This document shows, in pieces, positions 1 to 8,326 of a DNA stretch of 64,000 nt. The notes under the pieces are model-generated. The model made no database searches and had not been told where the DNA came from. It saw nothing but the letters and a program-made list of their open reading frames with translations. Source of the stretch: Streptomyces cadmiisoli (GTDB taxonomy: Bacteria > Actinomycetota > Actinomycetes > Streptomycetales > Streptomycetaceae); contig NZ_CP030073.1 in NCBI RefSeq assembly GCF_003261055.1, positions 7,130,001 to 7,194,000 on the forward strand, given 5' to 3'. Numbering within the stretch: the stretch's first letter is position 1; the number at the start of each line of letters is the position of its first letter. A program made the position numbers and the translations under genes.

Positions 1-1539
1 CTGGTGGAGCCGGGCTTCGACGTCCAGTCCTCGCTCACCTCCCGCCAGGCCGGGCAGTTGGCGCGGGAGGCGCAGGTCGTGACCGAGCTGGTCCGGGTGC
101 GGGAGTTCGTCTCACGCGAGGACGCGCTGGTCGCCGGGGCGCGCGCCGCGGGTACCCTGACCGACCGGCAGTACGACACGCTCACCGCGACCGTCGAGCA
201 CCGGCGGGTGTTCGAGCGGACCTACGTGCCCGATCTGCCGGCCGACTCACGGGCGCTGTTCGAGGAGTTCCGGCGCGGCGACCTGTACCGGGAGCTGACC
301 GCGAGCGAGGACGCGCTGCTGCGGGCCGGCGCGGACGGCGCGGGCGAGGCCGTGGCGGCGGGCTCCTGGCGCACCACCACCGACCGGGCGGTCGAGCGCT
401 ACATGCTGCTGTGCACCGAGTCGGCGGTGAACGCCGCCGAGCGCGCCCGGGCGTTCGCCCACCGGGAGCTGGCCAGGGCGGTCGCCGTCGGAGTGCTCGG
501 CCTGGTGGCGGTGGGCCTCTCGCTGTGGCAGGCGCTGCGCGGAGCCCGGCGCATCTCACGCCGGCTGGAGGCGCTGCGGGACGCCGCCGACGTGCTCACG
601 GCACGCCAACTGCCGGATGTGATGGCGCGGTTGAGCGCCGGGGAGGAGGTGGACGCCGCCGTCGAGGCGCTGCCCCTGACCGGCGCGGAGGCGGTCACCG
701 ACGAGATCGGGCAGGTCGGCCGCTCCTTCGACGCCGCGCGGCGCGCGGCCGTCGAGGCAGCCGTCCGGCAGGCCGCGCTGCGGCGCGGAATGGACGCCGT
801 ACTGCTGAACATCGCGCGCCGCAACCAGGCACTCGTGCACCGGCAGTTGAAGCTCGTCGACACGCTGGAGCGGCGGACCCAGGATCCGGACGTCCTGGAG
901 GAGCTGTTCCGGATCGACCACCTGACCACCCGGATGCGCCGGCACGCGGAGGGGCTGATCATCCTCTCCGGTGCGGCCCCCGGCCGCAGATGGCGCAGGC
1001 CCGTCCCGGTCGCCGACGTCGTCTCCTCCGCGGTGAGCGAGATCGAGGACTACGCGCGCGTGGAGGTGCCCCCGATGGAGCGGCTGGGGGTCGCCGCGGA
1101 CGCCGTCGCCGATGTCGCGCACCTGGTCGCCGAGTTGGTCGAGAACGCGACCATGTTCTCGCCGCCGCACACCCGGGTCACCATGCGCACGGGACGCGCG
1201 GCCCGCGGCGGCTTCGTCCTGGAGGTCGACGACCGCGGTCTCGGCCTGTCCGCCGAGCAGCTGGACCTGGCCCGCCGCACCCTGACCCGCCCGGACGACT
1301 TCGACCCCACCCGGCACGAGCGGCTCGGGCTGTACGTCGTGGGCAGGCTCGCCGCCCGGCACGGCATCCAGGTCACGCTGAGCGGATCGCCCTACGGCGG
1401 CACGACGGCGGCGGTGCTGCTGCCGAAGGGGGTGCTCGCGCCGCTCGACGCCGAGACGGATGGCGCGACGGACCACGGGGCGGACGAGGAAGCGGACGAG
1501 GCCGCCGTCCGGTCGGCCGCCGGCACCGACGACCCCTGA
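1..1539 (+). CDS. Nitrate-sensor-type histidine kinase, CvnA-like (5' partial)
   Basis: This is the 3' part of a membrane sensor kinase; the reading frame is open from base 1, so the true start lies upstream. The visible order is the end of an extracytoplasmic all-helical NIT-type sensor region (about residues 1-155), one membrane segment (about 160-180), a HAMP-like linker, a dimerisation helix without an obvious phospho-accepting His box (DHLTTRMRRHAEG), and a HATPase domain with an N box (AELVENATMFSPP), a G1 box (DDRGLGL) and a G2-like GGTTAAVLLP. This is the architecture of the first protein of Streptomyces conservons, which usually lead to a roadblock protein, a DUF742 protein and a small GTPase. 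Here a DUF742 gene follows after 7 bp and no roadblock gene lies between. Sensing nitrate or nitrite is a family-level guess only. Confidence 0.85.
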   Translation: MVEPGFDVQSSLTSRQAGQLAREAQVVTELVRVREFVSREDALVAGARAAGTLTDRQYDTLTATVEHRRVFERTYVPDLPADSRALFEEFRRGDLYRELTASEDALLRAGADGAGEAVAAGSWRTTTDRAVERYMLLCTESAVNAAERARAFAHRELARAVAVGVLGLVAVGLSLWQALRGARRISRRLEALRDAADVLTARQLPDVMARLSAGEEVDAAVEALPLTGAEAVTDEIGQVGRSFDAARRAAVEAAVRQAALRRGMDAVLLNIARRNQALVHRQLKLVDTLERRTQDPDVLEELFRIDHLTTRMRRHAEGLIILSGAAPGRRWRRPVPVADVVSSAVSEIEDYARVEVPPMERLGVAADAVADVAHLVAELVENATMFSPPHTRVTMRTGRAARGGFVLEVDDRGLGLSAEQLDLARRTLTRPDDFDPTRHERLGLYVVGRLAARHGIQVTLSGSPYGGTTAAVLLPKGVLAPLDAETDGATDHGADEEADEAAVRSAAGTDDP

Positions 1540-1546
1540 GCCGGCC

Positions 1547-1927
1547 GTGAGCGACGAGCACTGGTACGAGGACGAGACCGGGCCCATGGTGCGGCCCTAC
1601 ATGGTGACGCGCGGCCGCACCCGGCCCTCCGGCCGCCACACCATCGACCTGTTGTCGCAGGTCACCGCGGTGGCGCAGGACGACGGGCGGCCGGGATCCG
1701 ATCACTCCCGCGCCGCGCTGCTCGCCCTGGTGCGCCGCGGCCCCCGGCCCGTCGTCGAGCTCGCCGCCGACGCTGACCTGCCGCTGACCGTCGTACGGGT
1801 GCTGCTCGGCGATCTGGCCGAGGCCGGACTGGTGCGCGTCGACCCGCCCCGGTGGGCCGCCACGGACGACCCGGCCACCGACCCGGAGATCCTGCGGGAG
1901 ATCGCTGCGCGCCTGCGCGAGCTCTGA
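1547..1927 (+). CDS. DUF742 protein (CvnC-like)
   Basis: A 126-residue cytoplasmic protein starting at GTG 7 bp after the kinase stop. The N-terminal MVRPYMVTRGRTRP and the helical C-terminal half, a winged-helix-like stretch around residues 58-100 (ALVRRGPRPVVELAADADLP), are hallmarks of DUF742. In conservons this is the third component, acting between the kinase and a small GTPase. The upstream in-frame ATG at 1460 lies inside the kinase gene and is rejected, because the protein family starts about here. No CvnB (roadblock) or CvnD (GTPase) gene follows, so this is a two-gene or orphaned version. Confidence 0.85.
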   Translation: MSDEHWYEDETGPMVRPYMVTRGRTRPSGRHTIDLLSQVTAVAQDDGRPGSDHSRAALLALVRRGPRPVVELAADADLPLTVVRVLLGDLAEAGLVRVDPPRWAATDDPATDPEILREIAARLREL

Positions 1928-2076
1928 CGACGCGGGCGACGGCACCACGAGCCGACCCGGGCGCCGCTCGGCCGGGCCCTCGCTCGGCCGGGCCCCGGTC
2001 CCGCTCAGCCCGCGCGCTCCCGTTCCCCTCAGCTTGCCCGCCGGGCCCGTGGCGGCGCCGTGCCGTGAACCGGCGT

Positions 2077-2136
2077 GCAACGAATCGCCGCGCCGGCCCG
2101 CCCCGACGCAACGATCCGCCCACCGGCGCGCAACGG
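2077..2136 (+). promoter_or_regulatory. Three GCAACG direct repeats upstream of davA
   Basis: Copies of GCAACG(A/G) start at 2077, 2108 and 2130, that is 31 and 22 bp apart, close to three and two helical turns. They lie 80-140 bp before the davA start in the 288-bp gap after the DUF742 gene. Phased direct repeats of this sort can bind a transcription factor. The short length means chance occurrence is quite possible. Confidence 0.25.
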
Positions 2137-2215
2137 CTTCTTCTTGTCCGGCGGTACCCCCCGCCCGTACCGTCTACGTGGCCCCCACAACCATTCCGCC
2201 CGGTGAGGATCACGC

Positions 2216-3004
2216 ATGCGCACCGCCCTGCTCCAGAGCTCCGGCCGCCCCGGCTCCGCCGTCGAGAACCTGAAGGTCCTCGACGAGGCCGCGGGCCGCG
2301 CCGCCGCGGCCGGTGCCGGGCTGCTCGTCGCGCCGGAGATGTTCCTGACCGGCTACGCGATCGGTGACGACGTCGCCCGGCTCGCGGAGCCCGCCGACGG
2401 CGACGCCGCCGACGCGGTGGCCGACATCGCCACCCGGCACCGCGTGGCGATCGCCTACGGATACCCGGAGCGCGGCCCGCACGCGGTGCACAACTCCGCC
2501 CAGCTCATCTCCGCCGACGGCACCCGCCTGGCCAACTACCGCAAGACCCATCTCTTCGGCTGCTTCGAGCGCGACCACTTCGCACCGGGTGACCAGCAGG
2601 TCGTCCAGGCCGAGCTGGACGGTCTGCGGGTCGGCCTGATGATCTGCTACGACGTGGAGTTCCCGGAGAACGTGCGCGCGCACGCCCTGGCCGGCACCGA
2701 CCTGCTGCTGGTGCCGACCGCGCAGATGCACCCGTTCCAGTTCGTCGCGGAGAGCCTCGTCCCGGTGCGGGCCTTCGAGAGCCAGATGTACATCGCGTAC
2801 GTCAACCGCACCGGACCGGAGGGCGAGTTCGAGTTCGTCGGGCTGTCCGCCCTGGCCGGCCCCGACGGGGTCGCCCGCGCCCGCGCCGGGCGCGGTGAGG
2901 AACTGGTCCTCGCCGATGTCGACCCCGCCTTCCTGGCCGCGTCCCGCGCGGCCAACCCGTACCTGGAGGACCGCCGCCCCGGCCTCTACGGGTCCCTCGT
3001 CTGA
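2216..3004 (+). CDS. davA: Carbon-nitrogen hydrolase, probable 5-aminovaleramidase (DavA-like)
   Basis: A 262-residue cytoplasmic nitrilase-superfamily amidase. The Glu-Lys-Cys triad is visible: E41 in APEMFLTGY, K110 in NYRKTHLF and C144 in MICYDVEFPE. Overall sequence and length resemble my memory of Pseudomonas putida DavA, which hydrolyses 5-aminovaleramide to 5-aminovalerate and ammonia. The case is strengthened by the next gene, 40 bp downstream, a close match to DavB, the enzyme that makes the amide from L-lysine. The ATG at 2216 is preceded by GGTGAGGA. A different amide substrate is possible if the partner oxidase uses another amino acid. Confidence 0.8.
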   Translation: MRTALLQSSGRPGSAVENLKVLDEAAGRAAAAGAGLLVAPEMFLTGYAIGDDVARLAEPADGDAADAVADIATRHRVAIAYGYPERGPHAVHNSAQLISADGTRLANYRKTHLFGCFERDHFAPGDQQVVQAELDGLRVGLMICYDVEFPENVRAHALAGTDLLLVPTAQMHPFQFVAESLVPVRAFESQMYIAYVNRTGPEGEFEFVGLSALAGPDGVARARAGRGEELVLADVDPAFLAASRAANPYLEDRRPGLYGSLV

Positions 3005-3044
3005 GCCCCACCCCCGGTTCCATCGCGCAAGGAGTCCGTACCCC

Positions 3045-4757
3045 ATGACGTCCACGGTGCCCAACGCCGTCGAGCACACCGACGAGCAGCAGCCGCCGAT
3101 CACCATGTTCGGCCCGGACTTCCCGTACGCCTACGACGACTACCTCGCCCACGCGGCGGGCATCGGCCAGATACCCGCCACCGAGCACGGCGCCGAGGTC
3201 GCGGTCATCGGCGGCGGCCTGTCGGGCATCGTGGCCGCGTACGAGCTGATGAAGATGGGCCTGAAGCCCGTCGTCTACGAGGCGGACCGGATCGGCGGAC
3301 GGCTGCGCACCGTCGGCTTCGAGGGCTGCGACCCGTCACTGACGGCCGAGATGGGCGCGATGCGCTTCCCGCCGTCCTCCACCGCCCTCCAGCACTACAT
3401 CGACCTGGTGGGCCTGGAGACCCGGCCCTTCCCGAACCCCCTGGCCGAGGCCACGCCCTCGACCGTCGTCGACCTGAAGGGGGAGTCGCACTACGCCGAG
3501 ACGATCGACGACCTGCCGCAGGTCTACCGCGACGTCGCCGCCGCCTGGAACAAGTGCCTGGAGGAGGGCGCCGACTTCTCCGACATGAACCGGGCGATGC
3601 GCGAGCGCGACGTCCCGCGCATCCGTGAGATCTGGGCGAAGCTCGTCGAGAAGCTCGACAACCAGACCTTCTACGGGTTCCTCTGCGACTCCGAGGCCTT
3701 CAAGTCCTTCCGGCACCGCGAGATCTTCGGCCAGGTCGGCTTCGGCACCGGCGGCTGGGACACCGACTTCCCCAACTCCATCCTGGAGATCCTGCGGGTC
3801 GTCTACACCGAGGCCGACGACCACCACCGCGGCATCGTCGGCGGCTCCCAGCAGCTGCCGCAGCGCCTGTGGGAGCGCGCGCCGGGGAAGATCGTGCACT
3901 GGCCGTACGGCACGTCGCTGGCCACGCTGCACGAGGGTGGCGAGCCCCGCCCGGCCGTGACCCGTCTGAACCGCACCGCGGGCAACCGGATCACGGTCAC
4001 CGACGCGGCCGGCGACATCCGCACCTACCGGGCCGCGATCTTCACCGCCCAGTCCTGGATGCTGCTGTCGAAGATCGCCTGCGACGACTCGCTGTTCCCG
4101 ATCGACCACTGGACGGCGATCGAGCGGACCCACTACATGGAGTCCAGCAAGCTCTTCGTGCCCGTGGACCGGCCGTTCTGGCTGGACGAGGCCGTCGACG
4201 ACAACGGGAACCCCACCGGTCGCGACGTGATGTCGATGACGCTCACCGACCGCATGACCCGCGGGACCTACCTCCTCGACGACGGCCCGGACAAGCCCGC
4301 CGTGATCTGCCTGTCGTACACCTGGTGCGACGACAGCCTGAAGTGGCTGCCGCTGTCCGCGAACGAGCGGATGGAGGTGATGCTGAAGTCGCTCGGCGAG
4401 ATCTATCCGAAGGCCGACATCAGGAAGCACATCATCGGCAGCCCGGTGACGGTCTCCTGGGAGAACGAGCCCTACTTCATGGGCGCGTTCAAGGCCAACC
4501 TGCCCGGCCACTACCGCTACCAGCGGCGCCTGTTCACCCACTTCATGCAGGACCGGCTGCCCGAGGACAAGCGGGGCATCTTCCTCGCCGGTGACGACAT
4601 CTCCTGGACGGCCGGCTGGGCCGAGGGCGCCGTCCAGACCGCGCTGAACGCGGTCTGGGGCGTCATGCACCACTTCGGCGGGGAGACCGACCGGTCCAAC
4701 CCCGGCCCCGGCGACGTCTACGACGAGATCGCGCCGGTGGAGCTGCCGGAGGACTGA
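3045..4757 (+). CDS. davB: Flavin monooxygenase, probable L-lysine 2-monooxygenase (DavB-like)
   Basis: A 570-residue flavin amine oxidase-fold protein. The dinucleotide-binding motif VIGGGLSG is at residues 54-61 and is followed by YEADRIGGRLR. The C-terminal FAD motif is IFLAGDDISWTAGWAEGAVQTALNAV. The N-terminal ITMFGPDFPYAYDD and the long GQVGFGTGGWDTDFPNS block match, from memory, P. putida DavB, which oxidatively decarboxylates L-lysine to 5-aminovaleramide, and less closely tryptophan 2-monooxygenases. ATG 3045 has an AAGGAG ribosome site 10 bp upstream, so in-frame codons inside davA are rejected. Together with DavA it gives the first two steps of the 5-aminovalerate route. The transaminase and semialdehyde dehydrogenase that would follow are not adjacent. 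Confidence 0.8.
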   Translation: MTSTVPNAVEHTDEQQPPITMFGPDFPYAYDDYLAHAAGIGQIPATEHGAEVAVIGGGLSGIVAAYELMKMGLKPVVYEADRIGGRLRTVGFEGCDPSLTAEMGAMRFPPSSTALQHYIDLVGLETRPFPNPLAEATPSTVVDLKGESHYAETIDDLPQVYRDVAAAWNKCLEEGADFSDMNRAMRERDVPRIREIWAKLVEKLDNQTFYGFLCDSEAFKSFRHREIFGQVGFGTGGWDTDFPNSILEILRVVYTEADDHHRGIVGGSQQLPQRLWERAPGKIVHWPYGTSLATLHEGGEPRPAVTRLNRTAGNRITVTDAAGDIRTYRAAIFTAQSWMLLSKIACDDSLFPIDHWTAIERTHYMESSKLFVPVDRPFWLDEAVDDNGNPTGRDVMSMTLTDRMTRGTYLLDDGPDKPAVICLSYTWCDDSLKWLPLSANERMEVMLKSLGEIYPKADIRKHIIGSPVTVSWENEPYFMGAFKANLPGHYRYQRRLFTHFMQDRLPEDKRGIFLAGDDISWTAGWAEGAVQTALNAVWGVMHHFGGETDRSNPGPGDVYDEIAPVELPED

Positions 4758-4793
4758 CCGGGCGAGCCGCGGTCGGGCAGGTGGTCCGGGAGG

Positions 4794-5480
4794 TCAGTCG
4801 GGCAGCGGGGTGAGCATCATCCGGCCCGCGAAGCCGACCGCCGCGTCGAGGCGGTCGGTGAACTCCTCGGCCACCTCCGGGAGGCGGCGCAGCGCCCACA
4901 GCGCACGCGCCGCGGCCCAGGTGGCGTCGCGGGCGCGGTCCAGACTCCAGGAGCCGAGCAGATGGGTCAGCGGGTCGGCGATCTGGAGCAGGTCGGGACC
5001 CGGCATCAGATCTTCGCGGACCCGCTCCTCCAGCGTCACGAGGAGGTCGCCCACGCGGTCGAACTCGTCCTCCAGCTCGGCCGGTTCGCAGTCCAGCGTA
5101 CGACAGGCGTCCACCACGGCGAGCGCGAGATCGTGGCCGATGTGCGCGTTGATGCCCGCGAGCGCGAACTGCAACGGGCGTACGCCGGGATGGCGGCGGA
5201 ACTGGAGCAGCGGCCGCCAGCAGGCCGGTGGGCGGCGCCCCTGCGCCGCCGCGTCGACCGCCGCGAGATAGCGTTCCGCGAACCGTACGTCCAGCGTGAT
5301 CGCGGCCCGCGCGTCCGCGAACCGCCCGCTGTCGATGTGCCGGTCGACGGCCTCGGTGACGGCCAGGTAGACGCGGTTGAACACCGCGACCCCGTCCCTC
5401 GCGGGCAGGGCCGCGTCCAGCGCCCGCATCCGGGCGACCACGCCGTCGACGGGAGTGGCGAACTGCTCCAACTGCGTCAT
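4794..5480 (-). CDS. DUF5995 family protein
   Basis: A 228-residue, largely helical soluble protein without signal peptide or membrane segment. It has the features I associate with DUF5995: an N-terminal FNRVYLAVTEAVDRHI block, RFAERYLAAVDAA, and a central LAGINAHIGHDLALAVV whose two His residues may bind a metal. Its biochemical role is unknown. It is convergent with davB (36 bp between stops) and divergent from the GH6 gene with a 103-bp gap. I see no operon partner. Confidence 0.7.
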   Translation of the reverse strand: MTQLEQFATPVDGVVARMRALDAALPARDGVAVFNRVYLAVTEAVDRHIDSGRFADARAAITLDVRFAERYLAAVDAAAQGRRPPACWRPLLQFRRHPGVRPLQFALAGINAHIGHDLALAVVDACRTLDCEPAELEDEFDRVGDLLVTLEERVREDLMPGPDLLQIADPLTHLLGSWSLDRARDATWAAARALWALRRLPEVAEEFTDRLDAAVGFAGRMMLTPLPD

Positions 5481-5583
5481 GGGGGCAGCGTCCCAGTCCT
5501 AGGCTTGCACGGGTGCCGGCGGGCCCGACGCTTCCCCAGAACGGGGGAACGCGCCGCCGCACCGGGGAGGGGGACCGAGCACC

Positions 5584-6786
5584 GTGTCAGGCTTACGTGC
5601 CAGGCGCCTGGCCGCCCGCCGGGCCGAGCGCAGACGGGCCGCCCGGCGCAACGCCATGCTCGCGGCGGCCTGTGCCGTGGTCGCGGCCGGCACCGTGAGC
5701 GGCATGCTGACCGCATTCGACGACGGCGCCGGCGCGGACCGCGCGGGCGGGTCCGGGGCCGGCGCCTCGACACGGTCGGAACCGCTGCCCGTCGTGCCGT
5801 CCCGGTCCCCGTCGCCCTCGGTGACACCCTCCCCGGCGGACACCGCCTCGGCCGCCGCCTCCAGGAAGGTGACCGCCACGGCCGCCTCCGGCACCGGGAC
5901 CCGGCGGCAGGCGGCCGTCCCGGGCACCCGCCTCTACCGCCACCCGCAGTCCCAGGTCCTCGACTGGGTCCGGGCCCATCCCGGCGACCCGCGCCGGGCG
6001 GTCATCGAGTCCCGCATCGCGGGCCGGCCGGCCTCGGTGTGGTTCGCCGACTTCACGCCCGCGACCATCACCTCGCGGGTCGCCGCCGTCACCTCGGGTG
6101 CCGCCGCGCAGGACCGGGTGCCGGTCCTGGTGGCGTACGCGGTCCCGAACCGCGACTGCGGCGGCCACTCCCAGGGCGGGGCGCCGGACCTGGCCGCCTA
6201 CGACGCCTGGATCGACCGGTTCGCGGCGGGCCTCGGCTCCGGGGAGGTCATCGTCGTCCTGGAGCCCGACTCGGTCGCCCAGGCCGGCTGCCTGTCAGCG
6301 GCGGACCGCGCCGACCGGTTCGCCTCCCTGGCCCGGGCCGGCCGCGTCCTGAAGGCCGCCAACCCCAGGGCACGGGTCTACTACGACGCCGGCCACTCGG
6401 GCTGGAACCCGGCCGCCAGGCAGGCGGAACTGCTGAAACAGGCCGGTGCCGCCTCGCCCGACTCCTCCGACGGCATCTTCAGCAACGTCTCCAACTTCCA
6501 CCGCACCGCCGACGAGATCGCCTACGACCGCCGGGTGCTCGACGCCCTGGGCGGCCCCGAAGGGCTGGGCGCGGTGATCGACACCAGCCGCAACGGCAAC
6601 GGCGCCCCGGCCGACGGAGAGTGGTGCGACCCGGCGGGACGAAAAATCGGGCAGGCCCCGACGCCGGCCACCGGCCAGGCGCGGATCGACGCCTATCTGT
6701 GGGTGAAGCTGCCGGGCGAGTCGGACGGCTGCAAGGGCGCGCCGGGCACCTTCGCACCGGACTACGCCTACGACTTGGCGCGCTGA
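5584..6786 (+). CDS. Secreted glycoside hydrolase family 6 (endoglucanase/cellobiohydrolase type)
   Basis: A 400-residue protein. A strongly basic N-terminus is followed by one hydrophobic segment (residues 25-45), then a low-complexity Ser/Pro/Thr linker to about residue 115 and a GH6 catalytic domain. Diagnostic GH6 blocks are AYAVPNRDCGG (D191, candidate acid residue), VIVVLEPDS (D229), VSNFHRT, DTSRNGNG and LWVKLPGESDG near the end. The leader could be a signal peptide or a membrane anchor that displays the enzyme at the surface. The GTG start follows a purine-rich GGGGAGGGGG. No carbohydrate-binding module is present, so the substrate may be soluble or mixed-linkage beta-glucan. Its last 19 bases overlap the 3' end of the permease gene on the other strand. 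Confidence 0.88.
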   Translation: MSGLRARRLAARRAERRRAARRNAMLAAACAVVAAGTVSGMLTAFDDGAGADRAGGSGAGASTRSEPLPVVPSRSPSPSVTPSPADTASAAASRKVTATAASGTGTRRQAAVPGTRLYRHPQSQVLDWVRAHPGDPRRAVIESRIAGRPASVWFADFTPATITSRVAAVTSGAAAQDRVPVLVAYAVPNRDCGGHSQGGAPDLAAYDAWIDRFAAGLGSGEVIVVLEPDSVAQAGCLSAADRADRFASLARAGRVLKAANPRARVYYDAGHSGWNPAARQAELLKQAGAASPDSSDGIFSNVSNFHRTADEIAYDRRVLDALGGPEGLGAVIDTSRNGNGAPADGEWCDPAGRKIGQAPTPATGQARIDAYLWVKLPGESDGCKGAPGTFAPDYAYDLAR

Positions 6787-8159
6787 TCCCCCTCGTCGTA
6801 GCGGGACGTGCCCTCGTCCAGCAGCGGTGCCTGCGTCTTGAGGTGGGCGGGGGCGAAGGCCCGCAGCGCGTGGTAGCCGGTGATGACGACGAGCGTGCCG
6901 AGCGCGATGCCGCTGAGCGAGAAGTTGTCGCCGAACTCCAGGCTGACGTTGCCGACGCCGATGATGATGCCCGCCGCGGCCGGTACCAGGTTGAGCGGAT
7001 TGCGCAGGTCCACCTCGGCGTTGATCCAGATCTGCGCGCCGAGCAGGCCGATCATGCCGTAGAGGATCACGGTGATGCCGCCCAGCACGCCGCCGGGGAT
7101 CGCCGCGACCACCGCGCCGAACTTCGGGCACACACCGAACAGCAGGGCGAAGCCGGCGGCGGCCCAGTAGGCGGCCGTCGAGTACACCCGGGTCGCCGCC
7201 ATCACTCCGATGTTCTCGGAGTACGTGGTGTTGGGCGGGCCGCCGACCGCGGTGGACAGCATCGAGCCGACGCCGTCGGCCGAGATCGCCGTGCCGAGCT
7301 TGTCGTCGAGCGGGTCGCCGGTCATCTCGCCGACCGCCTTGACGTGGCCGGCGTTCTCCGCGACCAGCGCGATGACCACCGGCAGCGCGACCAGGATCGC
7401 CGACCACTCGAAGGACGGGCCGTGGAAGGTCGGCAACCCGATCCAGTCGGCGTCGGCGACCCCCGACAGGTCCAGGCGCCAGTGGTCGGTCACCTTGCCG
7501 CTCGCGTCCACGGAGTGGATCCGGCCGAAGACCCGGTCGAGGACCCAGGAGATGCCGTAGCCGAAGACGAGGCCGAGGAAGATCGCCACGCGGGACCAGA
7601 AACCACGCAGACAGACGACGGCCAGACCGGTGAACAGCATGACAAGCAGGGCGGTCCACTGGTCCTGCGGCCAGTACGTGGACGCGGTGACCGGAGCGAG
7701 GTTGAAGCCGATCAGCATCACGACCGCGCCGGTGACGATCGGCGGCATCGTCGCGTGGATGATCCGCGCCCCGAACCGCTGCACCGCCAGACCGACGAGG
7801 AACAGCGCGACGCCGACGACGAAGACCGCGCCGGTCACCGTGGCGCTCGTACCGCCCTGCGCGCGGATCACGGCGGCGACGCCCACGAAGGACAGGGAGC
7901 AGCCGAGGTAGCTCGGCACCCGGCCGCGGGTGGCGAGCAGGAACACGATCGTGGCGACGCCCGACATCATGATGGCGAGGTTGGGGTCCAGGCCCATCAG
8001 GACCGGCGCCACGAACGAGGCTCCGAACATCGCGACCACATGCTGTGCACCGAGTCCGGCCGTGCGCGGCCAGGACAGCCGCTCGTCGGGCCGGACCACC
8101 GCGCCCGGTGCCGGGGTGCGTCCGTCGCCGTGCAGTTTCCAGCGGACGCCGAGATCCAT
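6768..8159 (-). CDS. Uracil/xanthine permease, NCS2 family
   Basis: A 463-residue integral membrane transporter with about 12-14 hydrophobic segments. NCS2 features are the N-terminal GAQHVVAMFGASFVAPVLMG, the first-half GCSLSFVGVAA, and the motif region PVVIALVAENAGHVKAVGEMTG, with the conserved Glu in ALVAENAGH followed by GGPPNTTYSENIGVMAATRVYS. This is the UraA/PyrP type, expected to import uracil by proton symport; xanthine specificity cannot be excluded. It appears monocistronic, and its 3' end overlaps that of the GH6 gene. The 167-bp upstream region contains no PyrR-like structure that I can recognise. Confidence 0.88.
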   Translation of the reverse strand: MDLGVRWKLHGDGRTPAPGAVVRPDERLSWPRTAGLGAQHVVAMFGASFVAPVLMGLDPNLAIMMSGVATIVFLLATRGRVPSYLGCSLSFVGVAAVIRAQGGTSATVTGAVFVVGVALFLVGLAVQRFGARIIHATMPPIVTGAVVMLIGFNLAPVTASTYWPQDQWTALLVMLFTGLAVVCLRGFWSRVAIFLGLVFGYGISWVLDRVFGRIHSVDASGKVTDHWRLDLSGVADADWIGLPTFHGPSFEWSAILVALPVVIALVAENAGHVKAVGEMTGDPLDDKLGTAISADGVGSMLSTAVGGPPNTTYSENIGVMAATRVYSTAAYWAAAGFALLFGVCPKFGAVVAAIPGGVLGGITVILYGMIGLLGAQIWINAEVDLRNPLNLVPAAAGIIIGVGNVSLEFGDNFSLSGIALGTLVVITGYHALRAFAPAHLKTQAPLLDEGTSRYDEGDQRAKS

Positions 8160-8326
8160 GGGGTGTCGCTTTCGTCGTACGTGCAGTCCGGACCATTGTC
8201 ATGGCAGGCCAGGGGTGCTTCGGCCACCCGAGCGTCCGGTGGGGGAGAGGCGACGTACGGGCACGGCACGCCCCTGCTCGTCCGGGTCGGCGCCGGGACG
8301 CTCCGCCCGGCGCCGTGCGGAGCGTG

